A DNA stretch of 64,000 bases from Dreissena polymorpha (Eukaryota; Mollusca; Bivalvia; Myida; Dreissenidae). Numbering within the stretch: the stretch's first letter is position 1; each line of letters opens with the position of its first letter. The stretch spans positions 83,550,172-83,614,171 of the forward strand of contig NC_068356.1 in assembly GCF_020536995.1 (NCBI RefSeq), written 5' to 3'. Of this stretch, positions 44,973 to 56,400 are shown one piece after another. The notes under the pieces were generated by a model. That model did not search any database. It worked only from the letters and a program-made list of their open reading frames with translations, and was not told the origin of the DNA. The position numbers were made by a program, and so were the translations under genes.

Positions 44973-45232
44973 CAGTCGTGTTCTGAGAAAACTGGGCATA
45001 ATGCATGTGCGTAAAGTGTCGTCCCAGATTAGCCTGTGCAGTCCGCACAGGCTAATCAGGGACGACACTCTCCGCCTACATTGGATTTTTGCTAAGAAGA
45101 GACTTCATTTAAACGAAAAATGTCATAAAGCGGAAAGTGTCGTCCCTGATTTTCCTGTGCGGACTGCACAGGCTAATCTGGGACGACACTTTACGCACAA
45201 GCATTATGCCCAGTTTTCTCAGAGCGTGGCTC
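44973..45232. mobile_element. Palindromic MITE (GTCGTCCC family), complete copy
   Basis: Runs from GTCGTGTTCTGAGAAAACTGG to CCAGTTTTCTCAGAGCGTGGC, with both AGATTAGCCTGTGCAGTCCG sub-palindromes intact. Confidence 0.9.
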
Positions 45233-45239
45233 ATATTGT

Positions 45240-45435
45240 CGTCGTAGAAAAGCCTGTGAAGTCCCAACATACTAATCAGGGACGACACTTTCGGCTTTTA
45301 TGAAAGTTTAAGTTTGATGGAAGTCTCATCTAAACGAAAATTCAGTTTACAGGGTAAATGTCGTCTTTGTGAAATACACGGGCCTATCTGGAAAGACACT
45401 TAACGCCCATGCATTAAGCCTATTTTTCTCAAAAA
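45240..45435. repeat. Palindromic MITE, diverged copy
   Basis: A decayed copy next to the complete one, with AATCAGGGACGACACTTTCGG and a TTAACGCCCATGCATTAAGCC right end. Confidence 0.65.
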
Positions 45436-45914
45436 GGCGATTTGATTCATGACGAGGTAAGAGAACAGCGGGTGACGACGGGCATTTCTTGACCACAAGA
45501 CGCGTACCATTCAACACACTTATATTTAAAACAGCACAGTAAAATATTCAATTTCAAAATGGATAAAAATAAAGTACAATATAAGCTTTGATATAGCAAA
45601 ACTGTAAACAAAACAAGAAAATAGTATGTGTTTGCACCGATGAATGGCGCACAGGAGTAAGAATAAATTAAAAGCGAAATGCAGACGTATAATATGCCCA
45701 AACTTTTTCAAACAAAAAAACAAGTTGAAAACACGTGAGCACACATTTCTTAGTTGAAAGTTTTCATTTGATGTATGTTTGATATGTACATGTGTATATT
45801 GACTTTGGTTACGTAAGTTGGCGTTTTCTACGAAACAATTCTAGTCACGCTGATAATGTATCCAAGTTCGTTGTAACTAGTTCTGTCCAGAGCATATGTC
45901 CCGCGTAACATGGG

Positions 45915-46170
45915 TTCCAGAGAAGTCACATATGCTGTGTCACATGGTATCATGTTCTGTCATTTGGTGTCATATGGTATCACATGATGCCACGTGATTA
46001 CACTTGGGGCCGCTTTGTGTAACATGGTATCTTTTTGTGGCACTTGGCACCAGGTGGTGTCTCATAGTGTCATGTGTTGTAACAAAATATCACATTGTAT
46101 CACATTGTGTCACGTGGTTTGACACTCTATCACGTGGTGCCACGTGGTGTCACGCGGTGCTGCGTTGTCA
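45915..46170. repeat. Degenerate 9-10-bp repeat (TGGTGTCACA-like)
   Basis: Two dozen or so imperfect units of the type GTGTCAC(A/G)TGGT, many with a CACGTG or CATATG core. Confidence 0.8.
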
Positions 46171-46741
46171 CTTCGCCTCATCTAGTTCTTCGTAGTGACC
46201 AAATATATTGGGGCGAACCGTGAACTGCAATTTTAAGGAGGAATAAACGATTACTTTTAATGACAGCACTAAACATATTTACACTATAATGACTGATGTT
46301 TAATCGACGCATATGGCTTCTTTAAACTTATCAAAGTTTCGAATGGTGTCAAACCTTTCAAAATAAAGTAAGGTAGGTAAATGGGCTGAACATTATTGTT
46401 TTTAAACGGTCTCAATTTAAAATTCTTTCTTTAATTAATACTAATAATTTGAAAATTGTATTTTACCGAATTCGATCAAATGTACCAAAACTGATCGCAT
46501 ACTGTATAGCTATTTAAGTGAATTTTGCATAAATAATCAAATCAAGCTTGGAATGAAAAAGTTTGGGTCGCCGAACAAAGTAAGGGTCGGTCGGGCTAGT
46601 GGAAACACACGATTTCATGTACACCATACAGTGTGAATTAGAAATGGACTAAAAAGGACAATACACTTTAGAAAACGAAAGGAAAGGTGCAAATGATAAA
46701 TTCCACGACTCTAAAACTGACAAAAAAATATAAAAACTATA

Positions 46742-46990
46742 TATGAGCCTCCTTCTAAAATGCATGCGTAAAGTTTCTCCAAGATTAACTTGTTCAGTCC
46801 GCACATGGTGAACAAGGAGGACACTTTCCGCTCTTATTATTATTTTGGTATAAATGAAGTCTCTTTTCAATGGAAATCCAGTTAGGTGGAATGTGTCTTC
46901 CAGCCTTAGCCAGTGCGGACTGCAAATGCTAATCTGGGACGATACTATACCCACATGCATGAAAGCCCCGTTTTCATACAGCGAGGCCCA
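46742..46990. repeat. Palindromic MITE, diverged copy
   Basis: Recognisable by AGTCCGCACATGGTGAACAAG in the left half, and GCGGACTGCAAATGCTAATCT with GGGACGATACT in the right. It lies about 200 bp beyond the stop of the MFSD6-like gene. Confidence 0.7.
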
Positions 46991-47187
46991 TTAATTTGTA
47001 GTGGATGGTCTAAAAACAAATCACGGTTTAAACCAAACAAACCAGATCATAAAGGCTACGTAGAAACACAAAGTAAATAAAATGATATGCCATTAGATTA
47101 CGTTAGACTGGGTTACCTGCAATCAAACATGTTTTAGAAAACCAACCCATTTATAAACACGATTGCCGGTTTACGGATATGGCAAAA

Positions 47188-47429
47188 CTATACCTTTTGT
47201 ATGATAAGAAACAGCACCATGTTGACAAAAGACCCTGCGGCAAAGATCCAGAAGGTCATGCGGGCGCCTAGGGTCTGCACCAAGATACCCCCTATCATGT
47301 GACCCGAGCCAGCACCTAGGCCCCAGTAGACCCCGTGCAGGAACCCTTGTAGGGTCCCCAGGTACTCGCTGGGGACGCTCTTGCAGAGATACTTTACGTA
47401 CACGGACCACACACCGGCAAAAGTGAATC
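47188..47429 (-). CDS. MFSD6: MFSD6-like exon 5: last helices
   Basis: Opens after a GTTTTCAG acceptor with F-T-F-A-G-V-W-S-V-Y and includes G-T-L-Q-G-F-L-H-G-V-Y-W-G-L-G and G-H-M-I-G-G-I-L-V. It ends I-I-Q-K-V before TAG. The last codons overlap a possible AAAG/GTATAG donor. Confidence 0.8.
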
Positions 47430-50400
47430 CTGAAAACCGAAGAGGGATCTTTGTTTTGGTCAATCTTGGAAAGTACATTAATTTTAGCTTTAACTGGATT
47501 TGCGTTTAAACGCAACTTCCTTTCAAACAAAAATTCCATAAAAGTGGAAAGCGTCGTTCCTGATTAGCCTGTGCGAACTGCATTGACTAATCTGGGAGGA
47601 CACTTTCATTTAGTGTTAATACTTAGTTTTCTGTTGTAAAAGAAGTAGATACAAACACGATTTTCTACGGTGGCATAGAGGTAACATTCACTCCTCTTTT
47701 TTTTGAAATTGCACTCCTTTTTTTTCTATCTCGTGGCCTCGACTTACTAACTCGTGGCCACGAGATAGTTATGTCGTGGCCACGAGATAGAAAAAAGAGG
47801 AGTTCAAAACTGAGTTAAAGAGGAGTGCAATTAAAAAAAGAGCAGTGCAGTAAATAAAGGAGGGGTGCATTAAACAACAGAGGAGAGAGTTTTAGCTATC
47901 TCGAGCGAACGAGTTAGTCAGCCAATCAAATTTTGCGTAAAATGTGATTATATTCTGTACGCATATATATAGCTAACCAAAGCGGGCTTTTACTGTGATC
48001 ATTACTTCCCTTTGTATAAAGATCACCATGAACAACCATATGGAACAATTTGATTGGCTGACTAACTCGTGGCCACGAGTTAGCTTAGTCGGGATCTCGA
48101 GATAGCTAAATTCTCTCCTCTTTTGTTTAATGCACCCTACCTTTATTTACTGCACCGCTCTCTTTTTAATTGCACGCCTCTTTTAATTAGTCTTACTCTC
48201 CTCTTTTTTCTTTCTCGTGGCCTCGACTTAGTAACTCGTGGCCACGACATAGCTAACTCGTGGCCACGAGTTAGTAAGTCGTGGCCACGAGATAGAAAAG
48301 AGGAGTGCAATTTAAAAAAAGAGGAGTGAATGTCCCTCTATGCCACCGTACATTTCTATCATGAAAGAGTTTCTAAAATTCCGTTGTTTGCTATATTGAA
48401 TAATGAAAAATATTGCCAATACACTCTAATGAACTAAAACTGACTATATATAACAAATATGTTATTCATAATTCCATAAAAAGACTATACACAGACTTTG
48501 AGTGTCAACATTTTCTTTGAAGCTATCGACAAGGTTGTTTGACGCGACGCATAGCCATAGAACATGGGTTATTATTATGTGTAACAATGTATTTCTAAAT
48601 CCCATAATGCATGCCGAAGTTAGTCGACAATATCAGAAATATGAACAAAATCCAAGTGTTCATTGTGACATTGACCTTAAAGGGGCCTTTCACGTACTAC
48701 TGAACATTTACCATGCTCTAAAATAGTCTTTATATGCCTCTTTTGACCATTTGAAAACCTGAACATTATAAAGCGTTGCAACGCAAAACGACTGAATAAT
48801 TTGGAGAGTTCCGTTGTTGTATTTATATTTTGCAAAACTACGAGGATCGCTTATATAAAGTATAAAATACGTCCGTCATTGTAAAAGGAAGGATGGCCGA
48901 GTGGTGTAATGCGCAGATTTTTTACTCCAGGACTCCAGGGGTCAGTGGTTCGAGTCCTGCTGAGGGTTACCTTTTTTCGTTTTTTAATTTTTATTCTTGA
49001 TTTTTTACTGGAGCTTTGTAGATCCAATGTTTACGTTGATCGATATAAACCATTTAAGGACAAACTTCAAAACATGCCAAAATCTGTGAAAAGTCCCCTT
49101 TTAAGCGAGCGACACGATTTTGCCACGAAAAAAGTTGTCTTATGAATATCATGTGTGCAAATTTTGAAATCCCATCGTGCACCACAAAGTTATATGCCGT
49201 TCACAAAAATGCACTTGCAATGACTCAAACGCCAAGTGTTGATTGTGACCTTGACCTTGAGCGAGCGAAAAGGTTGTTTAATTCCGCTCGTCGTCTTGCT
49301 AAGATGATCATTTGCGCACATTTATGTCGAAATCCCATCATTTCTAACGAAGTATTGGGCCGGACACGAACATGTAGTTTCAATATATACATATTAGAAA
49401 TATGCAAACACTTCAACTTGACAAGTGTATGTATACTGTGACCTTTATCTTGAAACGACAACTATGGCTTTGCACGCAACAGTTCGTGTTGATAAGATTG
49501 TCTTTCGTGCAAATTTTTTTTTAAATCCCCTTCATGCACCAAATTGTTATGACCCGGACAAGAAAATGTACTTTGACTATATACATATAATGAAATACAA
49601 AAACTCAACATTTCCACTGTCGCCTTGACATTTAAACGAGGAACAAGTGTTTTCATGCAAACCATTTTCTTGAAAAGATTATCATTTGTGCCATTTTATT
49701 TCGAAATCCCATTTAACACAACAGCGTTATGAGCCCGATACAAACATATGATTTCACTACATGTATAATGGCCGTGCTCTGTAAAAAAAAGGGTTTAATG
49801 TATGTGCGTAAATTGTCGTCTCAGATTAACATTTGCAGTCCGCACAGGCTAATTAGGGACGACACTTTTCATTTATATGATATTTTTTGTTAAAAGAAAG
49901 TCTCTTCTTAGCAAAAATCAAGTTTAAGCGGAAAGTGTCGTCCCTGATTAGCCTGTACGGGCTCCACAGGCTAATCTGGTACGACACTTTACGCACAGGC
50001 ATTAAACCCCATTTTCACAGAGCGCGGCTGCAAAATTATTGTAACAAGCGACACGTCGTCTTGATATGAAAATCATGTTGATCAACTTATTTTGAAAGCC
50101 AATCATATGCAACATAGTAAGTTGCCGGATGCGAATTATCATGGCAGGAATGGGTCATAATAATAGTATATATAAGTGCATGAAATAACCCATTATTAAA
50201 TGTTCCAAACCCCATGGTATAAGAAAAGAAACGCATTCTTTCAAGCAATTATCTGTTTATCAGGTGGGTCTATTTCTTCAAGCCAATATCAAAGGCAATG
50301 CTTTTCAACTTTGTACGCTGCGGTTGTTATTGTTATGAAGCTAACTCGTGTTCAAAACTGACTAATCAATGAAACGCCAACTCAGGGACAACACTTTCCG

Positions 50401-53400
50401 CTTGTATGAAGTTTTCCGTTAAAAGGACGTCTTTTCTAAAAGAACGTCCAGTTTAGACGGAAAGTGTCGTTACTGATAAGCCTGTGCGGACTGCAAAGGC
50501 GAATCTGGGACGACAATTTACGCAAATGCATTAGGCCCCGTTATCCCATAGCGCGGCTAAATTATAATGTGCATGTGTGTGTGTGTGTCAGAGCAGCTTT
50601 TAACTTTAACCAAGAGATGCGCTGTACTTGTCAATTCATAGACAGTAATGGAAACATAAAATACACGTGCGTTACAAAGAAATGTTAAACATATGTTTTC
50701 ATACTGTTTTCATACCAAAATAGTATGTAGCCCATTTAAAATAAACATCCACATCGGTAAAGAATTGACGAACGGGACATCACTGTTTATTAACTTATCG
50801 AGCAACGAATTAATCTTATGACCATTTCTTCACGTAATATAAAAGATGCAAAGAATAATTAACATTATTAACATCAACATATTGCTACAATTGGTTCGAA
50901 TTGTAATTAATATGCGTATAAATGTTGCTTTTCTGTCGTATAAATAAGTTACCTAAAGGCGGTTGTTAGCAGCTTTTTTTCCTTTACTGACTATGTACGA
51001 CACCTGTTATTTAAAGCGTGTGTCTACAAATCAAACTGCTACAAGCATTAAATACATTATACTGATTGAAAATTTTGATAAACGTAAATGTTAAAGTATT
51101 CGATTTGACAACGCCCTTCATTGAACACGTCAATATTGAAGTACCACGTGACAACGTATTTGCATTAAATGTTGTTTATTTGTTTTGAGTTTCGTGTCAT
51201 GACACATCGTTAGCGTTTCATTTTCGTTGCTGCCTTGAGGATGTTACTAATGTTTTTATCGAGATCTGACTTCACCCCAGGCAGCGTTCTGTACAAATTA
51301 CTGCTGTTTAATATCAAACCTTTTAAGATCATATCAAAATAAGTCGACGTGAAAATAGCTCTTTAATTAAACAAAACGGGATAATACCACAGGCTATGCG
51401 TATGTTGCAAAGCATACAAAATACAATCAGGAAAACAAAGGAGACATAAAATTGCCATGTCTTGAATATTTGTTAAAAAGAAGAAATACGAATTTTGTTG
51501 ATCTTGAATGGAAAAAAACTTTGGTTGAAAGTGACAAGTTTTGGACAGTGACGACAAAGGTGACCGTGCTTTATTTAAAAACACGATAATTAAGGAAAAT
51601 TTGCTCGAACTTGGAATACATATTCCCCACGTCGATACAGTTGTTTTTACGCTCACATGACACATAGCTCTTTCTAACGCTTTCAACTTGTTAACTTGTA
51701 ATACCGATATGAAATTATTGATCTATACACAATGAACCCCTGGTATGATGCTATCCATAATACAATGAAATAAACAACAACTCTACCTTGCAAAATCTCG
51801 AACGGCAGGACCACCCAAGGATTGTCGATCGAGGCGAACACTACGAAACGCACCGCATACCCCAGCAGCCCCACTGTCATGAACGGCAGACATCCGGTCC
51901 GCTGCAGGATACGGAACACGACCAGGAACATGCACATCTCGGAGAAGAGACTCACGCCGTTCGCTACTCCCAGCAATATCTGCGTGGCACCTGAAAAAAA
52001 CATCCACTTAATATAATATTTAAATCTTGCTTGAAAAAACACGGCTAAATGCATCGGCTTAATTTGTCGTCCAAGATAATCATGTGCAGTCCGCACAGGC
52101 TTATTCGGGTATAAAACGTCCGCTTTTATGGTGCATTTTATTAAACAAAGTCTCTTCTTAGCGGAAATCCAGTTAAGGCGGAAAGTGTCGTGCCCGATTA
52201 TCCTATGCAAACTGTTGAACTATGTTTCCTAATAACTTTCTGTTTAATAGCGGCTATGATTTCAAATACGCATTTTATAGAATACTAGTGTTCAACATTC
52301 CAATTATATCAAGCACTTGTGTTCTCTTATACCTATGTCATAAGTACTTGTGTTAAATAATACAATTGTTATACGTACCTTAGTTGTATGGTTTGCAAGT
52401 ATTCAAATCAAGTTACTCCCAATAAATATGCTACCCATAATCTTCAACTCATGTTTTCCGTAAATATGCTGACATTTCTAAGGTATTTAGTACATGTAAT
52501 ACATTGACCGAAACTATTTTTTACGGTTGGTTTCCGCAATTTCTGTGTTTGCACTGCCAAATAATAAGTAGCTGTAAACCAAGTACACGTCGTGAGTATC
52601 TAATACTTATTTTTAATAAAACAAACCTTGACAATATCATAGAACTGCTTTCGTGCATTTTGCCCTTATATGAGTCCTAATCCTCGTGCTTTTGAATATA
52701 AACTGATACGCTGATGAAAAACTGTTTCAAGATGTTCATGGACGGACAACCAACTTATCCAGACCTTACCGGAATTAAGTTTTCGGACACTTAAAAATAA
52801 TTAATATTTTTCGTGTCCGAAAATTTAGATCAAAAATATATTCGAAAAATAAAAGTGTCCAAAAATTAAGAGACAAATAATTTATGTTGTCGAGCATTAA
52901 GAGACACTAAAAAAATTGAATTGACGATCGCATACGGTATGTAATGTATATAGCGTCAATTATTTCAACGAATAAAAGCACGTGCTTGTAAAATACCACG
53001 CCGTAAAGTATAATTTACTTTAGCATTTGTTTCACGGCAAACTGTTGGGTAAAACAATGGTATAATACCGGTATACATAGTTATTTACCAAATAACAAAA
53101 CTTTGATGGTCCATTGCCTTAAACCATTACGGAATTAGTCTGTCAGGTTGTGTGACCTTAACAGCGAAACAGGGCAGAATCTAGCAAAATAGCATTGTAA
53201 AATAAATTGTCAGAAAATTTAGAGTCATTAGTTGTGGACAAAAACCCGTATGTCCGAAAATACAGAGTCAGGGTGGACGGGGGTGTTCGAATATTTAGAG
53301 TGTCCGAGTAATCTACTCGCTCCGGTATAACGGGCAACCACTAGTTTGTTTTCCTGTATTACGTACCTATGTTCTCCAGATGCCAGAACAGGAAGCCCCA

Positions 53401-56400
53401 GATGACACCGTTGCAGACACCCGTAAAGAGCATACAGAAGAGCCAGGACCCATAGTGCAGGGTCAGGAACATCCGGAACACGCGCAGGGGGTTCGGGCGA
53501 GGTCGTGACTTCCGCTGGTCCTCTGTCTGCTTCTGGGAAACCGAATGTGTAATGTCAGTAATACGTACTACTTTAAACATGCCCTACTAGTGTGCATGAT
53601 TTTAGACTTCATCATTTATAAGAGGCATTTTCAAGCAAACATGTGACGCAAAGCGTATTTATGTACATGTGTGCACACAATAAAGCACATGTGTGCCCAC
53701 AATAAAGCACTGAACACGAGTTACATAATATTTTTTATAAAAGTGACGTTTTATTATTGAGCTTCAGCGAGTAAGGTATTGCGCCCTTCGATAAAAATTG
53801 CTTCGCACATTGATGAGTTTATAAATAAAAATCTGTATTGACTTTTGTCACGTAAGTGTTAATTTTGCAACGGGCCGGATAACGTTAATATAAGAATGAA
53901 TATTAATGTGAACGTTAGAAAAGATCATACATTTCCCCAGCTACCGATAGTTTGAAGTTGTAATAACAATTCAATGCATGGTGATTCTGTATATAACAGC
54001 ACTGTCATTAAGCAATATCCTTCTTATGAAGATATGCCAAACTACAGCTCCACATGCATAGTAACTGTACAGTCGCAAACATTATTGGTTTAATGCATGT
54101 GCGTAAAGTGTCGTCTCAGATTAGCCTGCACGGTCCGCACAGGCTAATCAGGAACAACACTTTCAACTTGTATGATATTTTTCGTTAACAGAGTCTATTC
54201 TTAGCAAATATCCAGTTAAGGTGGAAAGTGTCGTCCATGATTAGCCTGTGCAGACTGCACAGGATTATCTGAGACGACACTTAACGCACATGCAGTAAAC
54301 CCCTTTTGCACAGAGCGCGGCCAATTAATAAGGCGCAAATAAAAGTGTTTTTTTTTTCTTCGAACAAACGCTCAGCCAGACCGAGGTAGGTTTTCGATCA
54401 TTTTTGCTATATTCACTAAAATAACGGTGCTATATTCACTAAAATAACGGTGCTATATTCACTAAAATAACGTTGCTATATTCACTAAAATAACGTTGCT
54501 ATGTTCACTAAAATAACTTTACCATTTTCACTAAAATAACTTTTATGTTTCTGATTATATTTGTACTATTAGATTAAATTAGATTAAATAAACTAAAAAT
54601 ACTTGAGAAAATAATGTTAAATACAGAGTTGAAAGATTATCGCACGTGATTGCAAAGTCTTGTTAAATATGGAATCGTTAAAAGAGTTCAGCCGACCTAC
54701 CTAGCCTGCTTTTATTGTGATGTTAGTTGAAACAAAATACCTTGGACCTATCCCCCTCCCTAGTAAATTGATTTCGATGTAAACCGTTTTAAGTCCATGC
54801 CTGATAAAGGTGTGCCATCTTTTCAAAGGTTTTAATGCAGTTTAAATATGGGTAGGCAGAAGGAAATCGGGGCTTAATTCATGTGCGTAAAGTGTCTTCT
54901 TAGATTAGCCTGTGTATTCCACACAGGGGTTGATCAGGTTCGACACTTTCCACCTTAACTCGATATTCATTTTGAAGAAACTTCGTTTAAACGAAAATTC
55001 CCTGAAAGCGAAAAAGTTGTTCCCGATAAGCCTGTGCGGACTGCACAGGATAATCTTTGACGACACTTTACGCACACGCATAAAGCCCTGTTTTCCCAAA
55101 GCGAGGCTGAAATATTTCAAAAAAGTATACCTGGAATTTAAAGAACAGCGTACAGATGAAACAGCACGCCATGCATCCCGCGAACAGGTAGAAGGCGATC
55201 CGATAATCGCTGAACACTAACCGGAAGTTGCACACGGACTCCTGTCGGCGCGTCAGGCTAACCAGCCCTCCCGCCAGCAGCGAACTGTAACAGACGACAT
55301 GGCAGATAGAACAGGGTCCGGCAATTTAGTGAGCCTCAATCTGAGAAAACTGGACAATGCAAGTGCGTACAGTGTCATGCCAGATTAGCCTAAGAAGTCC
55401 GCACAGCCTCATCAGGGACGACACTTTCCGCTGGTATCAAATTTTTCGTAAAAAGACGGTCTCTCCGACAGAAAATCCAGTGAAGGCGGAACGTGTTGCC
55501 AATGATTAGCCTGCTCGGACTGCATAGGCTTATCTGGGACGACACTTTCCGCACATTGATTTAGCCCGATTTACCCAAAACGCGTCACAATTTAAGTGAT
55601 TATGTTCTGGAGGTCTCGGGCACGATCCTCACTCGGAAAGCGTTCTTAAACTCTTTCCAAAGATATTAGGAACCGATTCATTCCAGGACGCGGACACGGG
55701 GTTGTATCATAAGCACAAGGCTTTCAATGCAATCGAGCCTAAACAAAAAAAACTATTAGGGGTCGGTAATTGCAAGGCGTTTGGACAATCTAAATTTCTG
55801 ATGCATAAAGCACTCACAAACAGAACATTGTTTAGTTAAAATGCGTGATGTATGCAACTTAGAAAAGGCTTCAACTTTAATGAAATCAAACATTCCGAAT
55901 AATTATGTTGACCGAATATTATATCAATGTATTGAGCACGTATCGGCAGTGAGTTGAATTTAAATAGTCTCTGTTTTCTTTTTTTTGTCTTTACATTATG
56001 GTATGTATATATGTCCATAAACATGTGAATAACCATTTAAAAACATTGTTTCGAAGTTGATGAGGTACTTCCGCACATTGTACTTTATTATATGAGGACG
56101 CGGAGTGTGTCCCAGAACTCCAATCATGATACAAAAGTTGGGAAAAATTCTGAATTGTAGCCGCGAATTCCAGGTATTTGATTTTTATTTAAATATATTC
56201 AATTTTTGTAAGCTCTAATGGTAGGTAAAGTTGGGGCGGAGTCCTCTGAGGAAACACGACTTGTCCGGTATGGTGGCTGTTGCGCCGTTAAATGTCGCAT
56301 CGCAGTTATATGTCGCAGGCTACTAGATTTGTCGCAACGTTGACGATAAATGTCGCAAGGAACTATAAATTTCGCAAATCCTACTGACGATATATGTCGA

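Larger units (their letters stand above)
48480..49760 (+). repeat. Degenerate long-period tandem repeat, about 190 bp, interrupted
   Basis: The units carry GTGACCTTGACCTTGA, AAATCCCATCATGCA-like and TTATGACCCGGACA-like words in the same order, in roughly four to five copies. A TIR element at 48679-49102 interrupts the array inside the CCTTGA word. Open frames here are chance. Confidence 0.65.
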
